Positions 16,827 through 28,513 of a stretch of 64,000 bases of DNA are shown here, piece after piece (positions within the stretch are counted from its first letter, which is position 1; every line of letters begins with the position of its first letter). Made by a program: the position numbers and the translations under genes. The notes beneath the pieces were generated by a model. That model made no database searches, was not told the origin of the DNA, and saw nothing but the letters and a program-made list of their open reading frames with translations. Source of the DNA: Nocardioides terrae (GTDB lineage Bacteria; Actinomycetota; Actinomycetes; Propionibacteriales; Nocardioidaceae); NCBI RefSeq assembly GCF_900112345.1, contig NZ_FOLB01000007.1:124001-188000 (forward strand), written 5' to 3'.

Positions 16827-16880
16827 GACCGTGACGTCGGTAGGCTTGGACTCGCCGTTCGTCACATCGAGAGGACTTCA

Positions 16881-19004
16881 GTGAGCATCACCCCCGACCT
16901 TGAGTGGACCGACCTGGACAAGAAGGCGGTCGACACCATCCGAGTGCTCGCGATGGACGCCGTGCAGAAGGTCGGCAACGGCCACCCCGGCACGGCGATG
17001 AGCCTGGCACCGGCGGCCTACCTGCTGTTCCAGAAGGTCATGCGCCACAACCCGGCCGACACCGACTGGATGGCGCGCGACCGGTTCGTCCTCTCCGCCG
17101 GCCACAGCTCGATCACCCTCTACCTGCAGCTCTTCCTCGGCGGCTTCGGCCTCGAGATCGAGGACATCAAGAGCCTGCGCACCTGGGGCAGCAAGACCCC
17201 CGGCCACCCCGAGTTCGGCCACACGGCCGGCGTCGAGGTCACCACCGGTCCGCTGGGCCAGGGCGTCGGCAACGCGGTCGGCATGGCCATGGCCGCGCGT
17301 CGCGAGCGCGGCATCCTCGACCCGAACGCCGACGGCGAGTCGGTCTTCGACCACAACATCTACGTGATCGCGTCCGACGGCGACCTGGAGGAGGGCGTCA
17401 GCGGCGAGGCCTCCTCGATCGCGGGCACCCAGGAGCTGGGCAACCTGACGGTCATCTACGACGCCAACAAGATCTCCATCGAGGGCAACACCGACGTCGC
17501 GTTCAACGAGGACGTCGCCAAGCGCTACGAGGCCTACGGCTGGCACGTCCAGACCGTCGACTGGACCCACTCCGGCGACCACGCCGACGGCGGGAACTAC
17601 CACGAGGACGTCCCGGCGCTCCACGCCGCGCTCCAGGAGGCGGCCAAGGTCGCCGACAAGCCGAGCATGATCGTCCTCCGCACGATCCTCGCCTGGCCCG
17701 CCCCCCACGCGCAGAACACCGAGGCCGCCCACGGCAGCGCCCTGGGGGCCGACGAGGTCGCCGCCACCAAGAAGATCCTGGGCTTCGACCCGGAGAAGGA
17801 CTTCGAGGTGCCGGACGACGTCCTGGCCCACACCCGCTCGCTGATCGAGCGCGGCAAGGAGTGGGAGACCGCCTGGCAGAAGGAGTACGACGCCTGGGCC
17901 GCCGCCAACCCCGAGCAGGTCACGATCCTCGAGCGGATGCGCAAGCGCGAGCTGCCCGAGGGCCTCGAGGCGGCGCTGCCGAGCTTCCCGGCCGACGCCA
18001 AGGGCATCGCGACCCGTGCCGCCTCGGGCAAGGTCATCAACGCGATCGCCGACCTGATGCCCGAGCTGTGGGGCGGCTCCGCCGACCTCGCCGGCTCCAA
18101 CAACACGACGATCACCAGCGCCAAGTCGTTCATCCCGGCCAACCGCTCCACGCACGACTGGGAGGGTGACCCCTACCAGGGCCGCGTGCTCCACTTCGGC
18201 ATCCGCGAGCACGGCATGGGCGCGATCCTCAACGGCATCGCCGTCCACGGTGGCACCCGCGTCTTCGGCGGCACGTTCCTGCAGTTCTCCGACTACATGC
18301 GCGGCGCGGTCCGCGTAGGCGCCCTGCAGAAGGCCCCGTCCATCTGGGTGTGGACCCACGACTCCGTCGGCCTAGGCGAGGACGGCCCGACCCACCAGCC
18401 GGTCGAGCACCTCTGGGCGCTGCGCGCGATCCCCGGCCTCGACATCGTCCGTCCCGCGGACGCCAACGAGACCGCCGCTGCGTGGCTGCAAATCCTGAAG
18501 AACGCAGACCGCCCGGCCGGTCTCATCCTGAGCCGGCAGAACCTGCCGGTGTTCCCGCGCGGCGAGCAGGGCTTCGCCACGACCGAGCACGTCGGCAAGG
18601 GCGCCTACACCCTCATCGACGCTGAGGGCGGCCAGCCGGACGTCATCCTCATCGGCACCGGCTCCGAGGTGCAGCTGGCGGTGACCGCCCGCGAGCAGCT
18701 CATGGAGGACGGCATCAACGCCCGCGTCGTCTCCATGCCGTCGGTGGAGTGGTTCGAGCAGCAGACCCAGGCCTACCGCGACGAGGTGCTGCCGGCGTAC
18801 GTCAAGGCGCGCGTCAGCGTCGAGGCGGGCATCAGGCAGGGCTGGCGCGAGTACGTCGGCGACGCCGGCCGCAGCGTGAGCCTCGAGCACTACGGCGCCT
18901 CGGCGGACGCCGCGCGCATCTTCAAGGAGTTCGGCTTCACCCCCGAGGCGGTCGCCCAGGCCGCCAAGGACAGCATCGAGGCCGCCGCCAAGAGCCACCG
19001 GTGA
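16881..19004 (+). CDS. tkt: Transketolase
   Basis: A 707-residue thiamine-diphosphate enzyme of the non-oxidative pentose phosphate pathway, moving two-carbon units between ketose and aldose phosphates. The first domain has [13 protein letters not shown] and the ThDP motif [12 protein letters not shown] ending in NKISIEG; the pyrimidine domain has [16 protein letters not shown] with the activating glutamate. Length is typical. The GTG start at 16881 has a GAGGA site five bases upstream. It leads tkt-tal-pgi-pgl, although tal also has its own putative promoter. Confidence 0.97.
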   Translation: MSITPDLEWTDLDKKAVDTIRVLAMDAVQKVGNGHPGTAMSLAPAAYLLFQKVMRHNPADTDWMARDRFVLSAGHSSITLYLQLFLGGFGLEIEDIKSLRTWGSKTPGHPEFGHTAGVEVTTGPLGQGVGNAVGMAMAARRERGILDPNADGESVFDHNIYVIASDGDLEEGVSGEASSIAGTQELGNLTVIYDANKISIEGNTDVAFNEDVAKRYEAYGWHVQTVDWTHSGDHADGGNYHEDVPALHAALQEAAKVADKPSMIVLRTILAWPAPHAQNTEAAHGSALGADEVAATKKILGFDPEKDFEVPDDVLAHTRSLIERGKEWETAWQKEYDAWAAANPEQVTILERMRKRELPEGLEAALPSFPADAKGIATRAASGKVINAIADLMPELWGGSADLAGSNNTTITSAKSFIPANRSTHDWEGDPYQGRVLHFGIREHGMGAILNGIAVHGGTRVFGGTFLQFSDYMRGAVRVGALQKAPSIWVWTHDSVGLGEDGPTHQPVEHLWALRAIPGLDIVRPADANETAAAWLQILKNADRPAGLILSRQNLPVFPRGEQGFATTEHVGKGAYTLIDAEGGQPDVILIGTGSEVQLAVTAREQLMEDGINARVVSMPSVEWFEQQTQAYRDEVLPAYVKARVSVEAGIRQGWREYVGDAGRSVSLEHYGASADAARIFKEFGFTPEAVAQAAKDSIEAAAKSHR

Positions 19005-19024
19005 GGCGCTGCTCCACCCCGCGC

Positions 19025-19050
19025 TACAGTCAAAGTTTGAACGATCAAAC
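19025..19050 (+). promoter_or_regulatory. tal promoter with TCAAA/TTTGA operator-like cluster
   Basis: A TACAGT -10-like element (19025-19030) is followed at the expected start point by overlapping inverted repeats: TCAAA-G-TTTGA (19030-19040) and GTTTGA-ACGA-TCAAAC (19035-19050), with one more TTTGG half-site just after. The stretch is strikingly AT-rich for this genome and ends 15 bases before the tal ATG. This placement fits a repressor site; the regulator is unknown. Confidence 0.5.
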
Positions 19051-19065
19051 AGTTTGGGAGTGCAC

Positions 19066-20175
19066 ATGAGTGACCGCCTCAAGGCGCTGGCCGAGGCCGG
19101 CGTCTCCATCTGGCTCGACGACCTGTCGCGCGAGCGCATCGAGACCGGCAACCTCGCCGAGCTCGTCAAAGAGAAGTCGGTGGTCGGTGTCACCACCAAC
19201 CCGACCATCTTCGCCGCCGCCATCGCCAACGGTGAGCGCTACGACGAGCAGGTCCGCCGGCTCGTCGCCGACGGCGCCGACGTCGACAAGGTGATCTTCG
19301 AGCTCACCACCGAGGACGTCCGCAACGCGTGCGACATCCTCGCGCCCGTCGCCGAGTCGACGAAGGACGACGGCCGCGTCTCGATCGAGGTCGAGCCGAC
19401 CCTGGCCAACGAGACCCAGCCGACCATCGACAGCGCGAAGGCGCTGTGGGCGGCCGTGGAGCGGTCGAACGTGCTCATCAAGATCCCGGCGACCCTCGAG
19501 GGCCTGCCGGCCATCACCGCCGCGATCGCCGCAGGGATCAGCGTCAACGTCACGCTGATCTTCTCGACCGAGCGCTACCGCCAGGTCATGGACGCCTACC
19601 TGGCCGGCCTCGAGCATGCCAAGGAGGCGGGCATCGACCTGTCCACCATCCGCTCGGTGGCGTCCTTCTTCGTCAGCCGTGTTGACACCGAGGTGGACGC
19701 CCGCCTGGAGAAGCTCGGCAGCGACGAGGCGCTCGCCCTGCGCGGCAAGTCCGCCGTCGCGAACGCCCGCCTGGCCTACGCCGCCTTCGAGGAGGTCTTC
19801 TCCTCCGACCGGTGGAAGGCGCTCGAAGGCGCCGGCGCCAACGCGCAGCGTCCGCTGTGGGCGTCGACCGGCGTGAAGAACCCTGCCTACTCCGACACGC
19901 TCTACGTCACCGACCTCGTCGTCGCCGACACCGTCAACACCATGCCGGAGAAGACGCTCAACGCCTTCGCCGACCACGGCGAGGTCACCGGTGACCAGGT
20001 CACCGGCAAGGGCGAGGAGGCGCAGGCGGTCTTCGACCAGATCTCCGCGGCCGGCGTCGACGTGGACGACGTCTTCCTCACCCTCGAGACCGAGGGCGTC
20101 GACAAGTTCAAGGCGTCCTGGATCGAGCTCGTCGACACGGTCAAGGGCCAGATGGCGCAGGCGGCCGACGCGTGA
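19066..20175 (+). CDS. tal: Transaldolase
   Basis: A 369-residue class I aldolase-fold enzyme transferring a dihydroxyacetone unit between sugar phosphates. The Schiff-base lysine is expected in [29 protein letters not shown] near the N terminus and [14 protein letters not shown] are family landmarks. The length fits the actinobacterial transaldolase class. The ATG at 19066 has a GGGAG site six bases upstream; an upstream in-frame GTG is less likely. It is preceded by its own promoter/operator cluster and overlaps pgi by four bases. Confidence 0.96.
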   Translation: MSDRLKALAEAGVSIWLDDLSRERIETGNLAELVKEKSVVGVTTNPTIFAAAIANGERYDEQVRRLVADGADVDKVIFELTTEDVRNACDILAPVAESTKDDGRVSIEVEPTLANETQPTIDSAKALWAAVERSNVLIKIPATLEGLPAITAAIAAGISVNVTLIFSTERYRQVMDAYLAGLEHAKEAGIDLSTIRSVASFFVSRVDTEVDARLEKLGSDEALALRGKSAVANARLAYAAFEEVFSSDRWKALEGAGANAQRPLWASTGVKNPAYSDTLYVTDLVVADTVNTMPEKTLNAFADHGEVTGDQVTGKGEEAQAVFDQISAAGVDVDDVFLTLETEGVDKFKASWIELVDTVKGQMAQAADA

Positions 20176-21815
20176 GCACCGGGCCGGTTGACGCGACCAC
20201 GACACCGGCCTGGCAGCGCCTGACGGCGCTGGCCGAAGGCTTCACCCCTGACCTTCGGTCGGCGCTCGCCGACGAGGAGTGGGTCCGGCGCTCGACGCTG
20301 CAGGCGGGGGACCTGTACGTCGACCTGTCCAAGAACCTCGTCGACCCGGACGTCTGGAAGGCGCTCCGGGCGCTGGCCGCCGAGGTCGGTCTGGAGGAGC
20401 GTCGCGACGCGATGTTCCGCGGTGAGCACATCAACATCACCGAGGACCGCGCCGTCCTGCACACCGCGCTCCGGCTCCCGGCCGACGCCTCGCTGGTCGT
20501 CGACGGCCAGGACGTCGTCGCCGACGTCCACGCCGTTCTCGAGCGCGTCTACGCGTTCGCGGACAAGGTGCGCTCCGGCGAGTGGACCGGTCACACCGGC
20601 CAGCGGATCCGGACGGTCGTCAACATCGGGATCGGCGGGTCCGACCTCGGCCCGGTGATGGCCTACGAGGCCCTCGCGCCCTACCGCCAGGACGGGCTGG
20701 AGTGTCGCTTCATCAGCAACATCGACCCGACCGACGCGGCGACCACGCTCGCCGGGCTCGACCCGGCCACGACCCTGTTCATCGTCTCCAGCAAGACCTT
20801 CGGGACCCTGGAGACGCTGACCAACGCCCGGCTCTGCAAGGCCTGGCTGCTCGAGGGGCTCGGCGCCGACGAGTCGGCGGTGACCCGGCACTTCGTCGCC
20901 GTCTCCACCGCCCTCGACAAGGTCGCCGCCTTCGGCATCGACCCGGCCAACGCCTTCGGGTTCTGGGACTGGGTCGGTGGCCGCTACTCGGTCGACTCCG
21001 CGATCGGCACCTCGCTCGCCGTGGCTGTCGGTCCGGAGCGGTTCACCGAGCTCCTCGCCGGCATGCACGCGATGGACGAGCACTTCCGCACCGCCGACCT
21101 GGAGCACAACGTGCCGGCGCTGATGGGGCTGCTCAACGTCTGGTACACCGACTTCCTCGGCGCCCAGACCCACGCGGTGCTCCCCTACTCCCAGCTGCTG
21201 CACCGCTTCCCCGCCTACCTCCAGCAGCTCACGATGGAGTCCAACGGCAAGGGCGTGCGCTGGGACGGCACCCCCGTCACGAGCGACACCGGCGAGGTCT
21301 TCTGGGGTGAGCCCGGCACCAACGGCCAGCACGCGTTCTACCAGCTCATCCACCAGGGCACGCGCGTCATCCCGGCCGACTTCATCGCGTTCGCCAACCC
21401 GGCCTACGCCCTGAAGGACGGCGACACCGACGTGCACGAGCTGTTCCTGGCCAACTTCCTCGCGCAGACCCAGGCGCTTGCGCTGGGCAAGACCGCCGAC
21501 GAGGTGCGGGCGGAGGGGACCGCGGAGGAGATCGTGCCGGCGCGGGTGTTCTCCGGCAACCGGCCGACCACGTCGATCATCGCGCCGGACCTGACGCCCT
21601 CGGTGCTGGGCCAGCTGATCGCGCTCTACGAGCACATCACCTTCACCCAGGGCGTGGTGTGGGGCATCGACAGCTTCGACCAGTGGGGCGTCGAGCTGGG
21701 CAAGCAGCTCGCCCTCCGGATCAGCCCGGCGATCGCCGGCGACGAGACGGTGGCCGCCCAGCAGGACGCGTCCACCCGCTCGCTGATCGCCTACTACCAC
21801 CAGCACCGACGCTGA
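20172..21815 (+). CDS. pgi: Glucose-6-phosphate isomerase
   Basis: A 547-residue enzyme interconverting glucose 6-phosphate and fructose 6-phosphate. Signatures are [79 protein letters not shown] and the C-terminal [14 protein letters not shown], containing the active-site Glu, His and Lys residues. The GTG start overlaps the tal stop (GTGA). It links the pentose phosphate genes to glycolysis. Confidence 0.97.
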   Translation: MSTGPVDATTTPAWQRLTALAEGFTPDLRSALADEEWVRRSTLQAGDLYVDLSKNLVDPDVWKALRALAAEVGLEERRDAMFRGEHINITEDRAVLHTALRLPADASLVVDGQDVVADVHAVLERVYAFADKVRSGEWTGHTGQRIRTVVNIGIGGSDLGPVMAYEALAPYRQDGLECRFISNIDPTDAATTLAGLDPATTLFIVSSKTFGTLETLTNARLCKAWLLEGLGADESAVTRHFVAVSTALDKVAAFGIDPANAFGFWDWVGGRYSVDSAIGTSLAVAVGPERFTELLAGMHAMDEHFRTADLEHNVPALMGLLNVWYTDFLGAQTHAVLPYSQLLHRFPAYLQQLTMESNGKGVRWDGTPVTSDTGEVFWGEPGTNGQHAFYQLIHQGTRVIPADFIAFANPAYALKDGDTDVHELFLANFLAQTQALALGKTADEVRAEGTAEEIVPARVFSGNRPTTSIIAPDLTPSVLGQLIALYEHITFTQGVVWGIDSFDQWGVELGKQLALRISPAIAGDETVAAQQDASTRSLIAYYHQHRR

Positions 21816-21847
21816 CGCGTCCGGAGACGGCTAGGAAGAGGACCCAG

Positions 21848-22579
21848 ATGTTCCAGAACGACGCCCGCGTCGAGGTGCACGAGGACGCCGCCGCGCTGTC
21901 GACCGCCGTGGCCGGCGAGCTGCTCAGCCGGATCGCGGACCACCAGGCCGCCGGCGACGTCCCGCATGTCGTCCTGACCGGCGGCACGATCGCCGAGACC
22001 ATCCACCGCGAGGTGGCCCGGCTGACGCCCGAGTCGGGCGTCGACTGGGGTGCGGTCGAGGTCTGGTTCGGCGACGAGCGGTACGTCGCGCCCGACTCCC
22101 CCGACCGCAACGCCGGTCAGGCGCGCGCGGCGTTCCTCGACGCGGTCGGCGTACCTGCCCACCGCGTGCACGCGATGCCGTCGACGGCCGACGCCGACGA
22201 CGTCGACGCCGCTGCTGACGCCTACGAGGCGGAGCTGCACGAGCGGGGGCCCGTGGCCTTCGACATCCTCATGCTCGGCGTGGGGCCGGACGGACACGTC
22301 GCGTCGCTCTTCCCCGGCTTCGACCAGATCGACGTCACCGACCGCACCACGGTCGCCGTCACCGGCTCCCCGAAGCCACCGCCGGAGCGGGTCAGCCTGA
22401 CGCTGCCCCGGCTCAACAAGTCGACCGCCGTCTGGTTCCTCGTCTCCGGCGAGGGCAAGGCCGAGGCCGTCGGGAGGGCCCTCGGCGGTGCCGACGTCCA
22501 CGAGATCCCGGCGGCCGGCGTCACCGGTCGTGACGAGACGATCTGGTTCCTCGACCGGGCCAGTGCCTCGGCGCTCTGA
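21848..22579 (+). CDS. pgl: 6-phosphogluconolactonase
   Basis: A 243-residue NagB-fold hydrolase (DevB type) that opens 6-phosphogluconolactone. Typical motifs are HVVLTGGTIAETIH, VEVWFGDERYVAPDSPDRN and LMLGVGPDGHVASLFPG. It starts at ATG 21848, after a gap of 32 bases containing an AGGAAGAGGA ribosome site. In most actinobacteria zwf and opcA lie between pgi and pgl; here they are absent, so glucose-6-phosphate dehydrogenase must be encoded elsewhere or be lost. A strong palindromic terminator follows. Confidence 0.93.
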   Translation: MFQNDARVEVHEDAAALSTAVAGELLSRIADHQAAGDVPHVVLTGGTIAETIHREVARLTPESGVDWGAVEVWFGDERYVAPDSPDRNAGQARAAFLDAVGVPAHRVHAMPSTADADDVDAAADAYEAELHERGPVAFDILMLGVGPDGHVASLFPGFDQIDVTDRTTVAVTGSPKPPPERVSLTLPRLNKSTAVWFLVSGEGKAEAVGRALGGADVHEIPAAGVTGRDETIWFLDRASASAL

Positions 22580-22596
22580 CGCCCGCCGCGAACGCA

Positions 22597-22630
22597 AGGG
22601 GCCGCCACCCGGATCCGGGTGGCGGCCCCT
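22597..22630. terminator. Bidirectional terminator, 34-bp perfect palindrome
   Basis: A perfect palindrome with arm AGGGGCCGCCACCCG and a GATC centre lies between the convergent pgl and rbpA genes. Being fully symmetric, it can end transcripts from both sides. There is no clear U-tract, as is usual in high-GC actinobacteria. Confidence 0.85.
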
Positions 22631-22646
22631 CGGCGTTCGACCAGCG

Positions 22647-23006
22647 TCAGAAGATGATGTCCCCCGACTTGCGCCTGGAGCGGAGCAGCTGGATCGCCTC
22701 GTCGAGGATGACCTCGGCCTCCGCGTCCGTGCGCCGCTCCTTCACATAGGCGAGGTGCGTCTTGTAAGGCTCGATCTTCGGCGCCGGCGGCGGGTTGTCG
22801 CAGTCCAGGCTCGCCGGGAGCCCACACTTCGGGCAGTCCCACGAGTCGGGCGCCGTCGCCTCCACCGCGAAGGTCACGACCGAGCGGTGCTCGCGCGCAC
22901 AGAAGTAGGTGACCGCCTTGCGCGGAGCAGCCTCGCCCCGCTCGGCCTCACCCATCGGACCGGCACCGACCCGGCTACCCCGGATCGCGTTGCCTCCACC
23001 AGCCAC
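22647..23006 (-). CDS. rbpA: RNA polymerase-binding protein RbpA
   Basis: A 119-residue actinobacterial transcription factor that binds RNA polymerase and the principal sigma factor and stabilises open complexes. The N-terminal tail (AIRGSRVG) is followed by a zinc-ribbon-like core with CAREH and WDCPKCGLPA, then the basic linker and sigma-interaction domain (KTHLAYVKERRTDAEAEVILDEAIQLLRSRR). The GTG start has a GAAGGGGA site. It lies 20 bases after secG at the end of the gap-pgk-tpiA-secG group. Confidence 0.93.
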   Translation of the reverse strand: MAGGGNAIRGSRVGAGPMGEAERGEAAPRKAVTYFCAREHRSVVTFAVEATAPDSWDCPKCGLPASLDCDNPPPAPKIEPYKTHLAYVKERRTDAEAEVILDEAIQLLRSRRKSGDIIF

Positions 23007-23026
23007 GTTCGTCCCCTTCGGATTTC

Positions 23027-23260
23027 TCAGTAGGCCTTGAGCAGGCCGAGCGCGATGACACAGGCGAACCAGATGATCCCCGTGCCGACCGTCAGCCTGT
23101 CGAGGTTCCGCTCAGCGACGGAGGAGCCCCCCAGAGAGCTGGACACACCACCGCCGAACATGTCCGACATTCCGCCGCCCCGCCCCTTGTGGAGCAGCAC
23201 GAGCAGGATCATCAGGGCACTCGCGATGATGAGGATGATGGTGAAGAGCAGTTCCAGCAC
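23027..23260 (-). CDS. secG: Preprotein translocase subunit SecG
   Basis: A 77-residue membrane protein with two hydrophobic helices (LFTIILIIASALMILLVLLH and VGTGIIWFACVIALGLL) joined by the family-typical loop KGRGGGMSDMFGGG. It is part of the SecYEG channel. The start is GTG at 23260. A TAGGAT element six bases upstream suggests a leaderless internal promoter between tpiA and secG, so secG-rbpA may be expressed independently of the glycolytic genes. Confidence 0.95.
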   Translation of the reverse strand: MLELLFTIILIIASALMILLVLLHKGRGGGMSDMFGGGVSSSLGGSSVAERNLDRLTVGTGIIWFACVIALGLLKAY

Positions 23261-23266
23261 GCGGGA

Positions 23267-23272
23267 ATCCTA
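23267..23272 (-). promoter_or_regulatory. -10 element TAGGAT, internal leaderless promoter of secG
   Basis: Minus-strand TAGGAT is followed by TCCCGC and the secG GTG, within the 30-base tpiA-secG gap. It would separate expression of secG-rbpA from gap-pgk-tpiA. Confidence 0.5.
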
Positions 23273-23290
23273 CGTCACGTCCGCCCGTGC

Positions 23291-24085
23291 TCAGAGCACC
23301 GGCATGGCATAGAAGCGACAGATCGCTGCGAACTCGTCCACCTGCAGGCTCGCGCCGCCCACCAGAGCGCCGTCGACGTCCGGCTGAGCCATCAGGGCCG
23401 CGACGTTGGTCGCCTTCACCGAGCCGCCGTAGAGGATCCGCACGGTGTCGCCCACGTCGTCGCCGTGGGTGCTCCGGACGCAGGCCCTGAGCTCCGCACA
23501 GACCTCCTGGGCATCCTCGGGCGTGGCCACCTCGCCGGTGCCGATCGCCCACACCGGTTCGTAGGCGAGCACCGATCCGGCGACCTGCTCGGCGGTGAGG
23601 CCGGCCAGCGACCCCGTGACCTGGACGGTGCAGTGGTCGACGTGCCCACCGGCCTGTCGCACCTCGAGCCCCTCCCCGACGCAGATGATCGGGGTGAGCC
23701 CGTGCTTGAGCGCAGCGGTGGCCTTCTCGGCGACCAGTGCGTCGGTCTCGGCGTGGTACTGCCGGCGCTCCGAGTGCCCGACGACGACATAGCTGCAGCC
23801 CAGCTTCGCCAGCATCGCGGCCGAGACCTCGCCGGTGTAGGCGCCCGACTCGTGCGGCGACACGTCCTGGGCGCCGTACTTGATGGAGAGCCGGTCGCCG
23901 TCGACCAGCGTCTGCACGGACCGGATGTCGGTGAACGGCGGGAGGACGGCGACCTCGGCCTTGGCGTAGTCGTGCCGCTTGTCCGACAGCGTCCACGCGA
24001 GCTTCTGGACGAGGACCACCGCCTCCTGGTGGTTCAGGTTCAGCTTCCAGTTGCCCGCCATCAGCGGGGTGCGCGTGTGCGTCAT
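23291..24085 (-). CDS. tpiA: Triosephosphate isomerase
   Basis: A 264-residue TIM-barrel glycolytic enzyme. [10 protein letters not shown] carries the catalytic Lys, [11 protein letters not shown] the catalytic His, [21 protein letters not shown] the catalytic Glu and flexible loop 6, and [11 protein letters not shown] the phosphate-binding loop. ATG at 24085 begins four bases after the pgk stop. Length is normal. Longer upstream frames lie over pgk and are discarded. Confidence 0.97.
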   Translation of the reverse strand: MTHTRTPLMAGNWKLNLNHQEAVVLVQKLAWTLSDKRHDYAKAEVAVLPPFTDIRSVQTLVDGDRLSIKYGAQDVSPHESGAYTGEVSAAMLAKLGCSYVVVGHSERRQYHAETDALVAEKATAALKHGLTPIICVGEGLEVRQAGGHVDHCTVQVTGSLAGLTAEQVAGSVLAYEPVWAIGTGEVATPEDAQEVCAELRACVRSTHGDDVGDTVRILYGGSVKATNVAALMAQPDVDGALVGGASLQVDEFAAICRFYAMPVL

Positions 24086-24089
24086 CGGC

Positions 24090-25304
24090 TCAGTCCTCGA
24101 GCACCGTGATGCCGGGGAGCTCCTTGCCCTCGAGGTATTCGAGGCTGGCGCCACCGCCGGTGGAGATGTGCCCGAAAGCGTCCTCGTCGAACCCGAGCGC
24201 GCGTACGGCGGCCGCGGAGTCGCCACCGCCGACGACCGTGAGCGCCCCCGTGTCACGGAGCTCGGTGAGCGCCTGCGCGACCGCGCGGGTGCCCTCGGCG
24301 AAGGCCGGCTGCTCGAAGACGCCCATCGGGCCGTTCCAGAAGACGGTCCTCGCCGGACGGATCTCCTCGGCGAACGCAGCACCCGACGCGGGGCCGATGT
24401 CGAGGCCCAGCGCGTCGGCGGGGATCTCGTCGGCCGCGACGACGCGGGCCGAGGCCTCGTCTCCGAAGCTGTCGGCGACCACGACATCGGTCGGCAGGAC
24501 GATCTCGACACCGGACTGCTGCGCCCGCTCGAGGTAGCCGAGCACGGTCGGGACCTGGTCCTCCTCGAGCAGGCTCGAACCCACCTCGCGGCCCTGCGCC
24601 TTGAGGAAGGTGAAGACCATGCCGCCACCGATGAGCAGCTTGTCGGCCTTGCCGAGGAGGTTGTCGATCACACCGAGCTTGTCGGAGACCTTCGAGCCGC
24701 CGAGGACGACCACGTAGGGCCGCTCGGGCGTCTCGGTCAGCCGCCGCAGCACGTCGATCTCCGCCGCGACGAGGCCGCCCATCGCGTGCGGGAGCCGCTG
24801 CGCGACGTCGTAGACCGACGCCTGCTTGCGGTGCACGACGCCGAAGCCGTCGGAGACGAAGACGTCGGCGAGCGCAGCGAGCTCGTCGGCGAAGGCACCG
24901 CGGGCGGCGTCGTCCTTGGCGGTCTCGCCGGCGTCGAACCGGACGTTCTCGAGCAGCGCCACCTGGCCGTCGGCCAGGCCGCCGACCGTCTCCTGCGCCG
25001 AGGGGCCGACGGTGTCCGTCGCGAAGGCGACCGGGGCGTCGAGCAGCTCGCCGAGACGGGTGGCGACCGGCGCGAGGGAGTACTTCGCGTCGGGGGCACC
25101 GTCGGGACGGCCGAGGTGGGCGGTGACCACCACCCGTGCACCGGCCTCAGCCAGCGCGCGGATGGTGGGCACCGATGCCCGGATCCGGCCGTCATCGGTG
25201 ATGGCGCCGTCCTTGAGGGGGACATTGAGGTCCGACCGGACGAGGACACGCTTGCCGCCGACGCTCTGTAGAAATTTCGGCGTCAGTCCGGCGTACTCCC
25301 CCAC
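24090..25304 (-). CDS. pgk: Phosphoglycerate kinase
   Basis: A 404-residue monomeric kinase producing ATP from 1,3-bisphosphoglycerate. Landmarks are [67 protein letters not shown], the hinge/nucleotide site [11 protein letters not shown] and the C-terminal [11 protein letters not shown] with [15 protein letters not shown]. The GTG start lies one base after the gap stop, so gap and pgk are tightly linked. Confidence 0.97.
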   Translation of the reverse strand: MGEYAGLTPKFLQSVGGKRVLVRSDLNVPLKDGAITDDGRIRASVPTIRALAEAGARVVVTAHLGRPDGAPDAKYSLAPVATRLGELLDAPVAFATDTVGPSAQETVGGLADGQVALLENVRFDAGETAKDDAARGAFADELAALADVFVSDGFGVVHRKQASVYDVAQRLPHAMGGLVAAEIDVLRRLTETPERPYVVVLGGSKVSDKLGVIDNLLGKADKLLIGGGMVFTFLKAQGREVGSSLLEEDQVPTVLGYLERAQQSGVEIVLPTDVVVADSFGDEASARVVAADEIPADALGLDIGPASGAAFAEEIRPARTVFWNGPMGVFEQPAFAEGTRAVAQALTELRDTGALTVVGGGDSAAAVRALGFDEDAFGHISTGGGASLEYLEGKELPGITVLED

Positions 25305-25305
25305 G

Positions 25306-26450
<1,145 letters not shown>

Positions 26451-27434
26451 TCAGTCGTCGGCCAGCATGTCCGGGGTCAGCACGGCCTCGGTGTCGGGGA
26501 TGCCGAGCTCCTCGGCGCGCTTGTCGGCCATCGCCAGGAGGCGGCGGATGCGGCCGGCGATGGCGTCCTTGGTGAGCGCGGGGTCGTGCAGCTGGCCGAG
26601 CTCCTCGAGGGACGCCTGCTTGTGCTCGAGCCGCAGGCTCCCGGCCTGGCGCAGGTGGTCGGGGATCTCCTCGCCGAGGATCTCCAGCGCCCGCTCGACG
26701 CGCGCGCCTGCCGCGACCGCGGCCCGGGCCGAGCGGCGCAGGTTGGCGTCGTCGAAGTTGGCCAGCCGGTTGGCGGTGGCACGCACCTCGCGGCGCATCC
26801 GGCGCTCCTCCCACGCCATCAGCGACTCGTGCGCGCCCAGCCGGGTGAGGAGCTGGCCGATCGCGTCGCCGTCCCGGATCACGACCCGGTCGACCCCGCG
26901 GACCTCGCGAGCCTTGGCCTGGATGCCGAGCCGGCGGGCGACACCCACGAGTGCGAGCGCCGCCTCGGAGCCGGGGCAGGTCACCTCCAGCGAGGAGGAG
27001 CGACCGGGCTCGGTGAGCGAGCCGTGCGCCAGGAAGGCGCCGCGCCAGGCCGCGACCGCGTCGCAGGCGCCGCCCGAGACGACCGCGGGCGGGAGCCCGC
27101 GGACGGGGCGGCCGCGCTGGTCGAGCAGTCCGGTCTGACGGGCCAGCGCCTCGCCCTCGCGCGAGACGCGCACGATGTAGCGGCTCCCCTTGCGGATGCC
27201 GTTGGCCTGCACGATGGTCACCTCGGCGTGGTGGCCGTAGACGTCGGCGATGTCGCGGCGCAGCCGCCGGGCGGCAGCGCCCGTGTCGAGCTCGGCCTCG
27301 ACGACGATCCGGCCGTTGACGATGTGGAGGCCGCCGGCGAAGCGCAGCGTCGAGGCCACCTCCGCCTTGCGGCAGCAGGTCTTGGTGATCTGGGTGGATG
27401 AGAGCTCCGCCTTGACCTGTGCCGTCATCGCCAT
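26451..27434 (-). CDS. whiA: WhiA, DNA-binding sporulation/cell-division regulator
   Basis: A 327-residue protein combining an N-terminal degenerate LAGLIDADG homing-endonuclease fold (about residues 20-220, with [18 protein letters not shown]) and a C-terminal helix-turn-helix ([30 protein letters not shown]). In Streptomyces WhiA works with WhiB on division and sporulation genes; non-sporulating actinobacteria keep it with rapZ and yvcK. ATG at 27434 follows an AAAGGA site. A hairpin separates it from yvcK. Confidence 0.96.
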   Translation of the reverse strand: MAMTAQVKAELSSTQITKTCCRKAEVASTLRFAGGLHIVNGRIVVEAELDTGAAARRLRRDIADVYGHHAEVTIVQANGIRKGSRYIVRVSREGEALARQTGLLDQRGRPVRGLPPAVVSGGACDAVAAWRGAFLAHGSLTEPGRSSSLEVTCPGSEAALALVGVARRLGIQAKAREVRGVDRVVIRDGDAIGQLLTRLGAHESLMAWEERRMRREVRATANRLANFDDANLRRSARAAVAAGARVERALEILGEEIPDHLRQAGSLRLEHKQASLEELGQLHDPALTKDAIAGRIRRLLAMADKRAEELGIPDTEAVLTPDMLADD

Positions 27435-27471
27435 GGCGCCGATCCTTTCACGTTCGTCAATCAACCTCGCA

Positions 27472-27507
27472 CCTGACGTCGACCGTCCCAGCGGTCGCTG
27501 CGTCAGG
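27472..27507 (-). terminator. Hairpin between yvcK and whiA (attenuator or partial terminator)
   Basis: The arms CCTGACG/CGTCAGG enclose a second stem CGACCG/CGGTCG. It stands in the 89-base gap within an otherwise tight gene group, so it could set whiA level relative to rapZ-yvcK. It lacks a U-tract. Confidence 0.5.
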
Positions 27508-27523
27508 CCGCAGACAGGCTCGG

Positions 27524-28513
27524 TCAGCCTGCCATGATCGCGGCGTAGGCCCGGGCCAGCTTGACCGGGTCGTGGCGCGGCGTACCGTCCCCGACGCTCA
27601 CGTCGTCGAGCACGAGCCGGGCGCCGCAGGCCTCGACGGCCTCGCGCAGCTCGGCCAGCCCGTCGCCGACCGAGGACGCGTCGGCGAGCACGGTGTCGAC
27701 CTTGAGCGACGGTGCGTGCTCGAGGAGTACGGCGAGGTGGTCGGCGGGTCCGAAGCCGGGCGTCTCCCCCGCCTGCTCGGCGAGGTTGAGCACGACGACG
27801 ATGCGAGCGGGCGTCTCCAGGAGGGCGCCGCGCAGGGCGGGGACCATCAGGTGCGGGATGACCGAGGTGAACCAGGAGCCGGGCCCGATGAAGACCCAGT
27901 CCGCGCCGGCGATGGCGTCGAGCGCGGCCGGGGCCGCGGGCGGGTCCTCGGGCACGAGCGCGATGGAGTCGATGACGCCCTCGGTGGTGGCGACCTCCAC
28001 CTGGCCGCGGACCGCGACCAGCGCGTCGGGATGGTCCGGGACCAGGCCGCGGACCTGGGCGGTGATGTCCATCGGGGTGAGCGCCATCGGGAGGACACGG
28101 CCCTTCGCGCCGAGCAGCCGGCCGACGTAGTCGAGCGCCTTCACGTGGTCGCCGAGGAGCTCCCACAGCCCGACGATGAGGAGGTTGCCGAGGTTGTGCC
28201 CCTGCATCTCCCCGTCACCGGCGAACCGGTGCTGGAGCACCTCGGCCCAGGTCGTGCCCCAGTCGTCGGAGCCGCACAGAGCGGCGAGCGCCATCCGCAG
28301 GTCACCGGGAGGGAGCACGTCGAACTCGCGGCGCAGCCGGCCCGAGGAACCGCCGTTGTCGGCCACCGTGACGATCGCGGTCAGCTCGTCGACGGTGAGG
28401 TCGTCCACGAGCACCCGGAGGGCGGACAGCGAGGCGTGGAGGCCGTGACCACCCCCGAAGGCGGCGACCGCCTGGGCGCGGTCGTGCCACTCCTCCACGG
28501 AGGGGCCGCTCAC
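27524..28513 (-). CDS. yvcK: YvcK/CofD-like gluconeogenesis and cell-envelope factor
   Basis: A 329-residue member of the YvcK family, a UDP-sugar-binding protein linked to carbon metabolism and cell-wall growth. Family motifs: [40 protein letters not shown] (Asp and GGSS conserved), [12 protein letters not shown], and [16 protein letters not shown]. The GTG start overlaps the rapZ stop (GTGA). The rapZ-yvcK-whiA order is conserved through Firmicutes and Actinomycetota. Confidence 0.95.
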   Translation of the reverse strand: MSGPSVEEWHDRAQAVAAFGGGHGLHASLSALRVLVDDLTVDELTAIVTVADNGGSSGRLRREFDVLPPGDLRMALAALCGSDDWGTTWAEVLQHRFAGDGEMQGHNLGNLLIVGLWELLGDHVKALDYVGRLLGAKGRVLPMALTPMDITAQVRGLVPDHPDALVAVRGQVEVATTEGVIDSIALVPEDPPAAPAALDAIAGADWVFIGPGSWFTSVIPHLMVPALRGALLETPARIVVVLNLAEQAGETPGFGPADHLAVLLEHAPSLKVDTVLADASSVGDGLAELREAVEACGARLVLDDVSVGDGTPRHDPVKLARAYAAIMAG

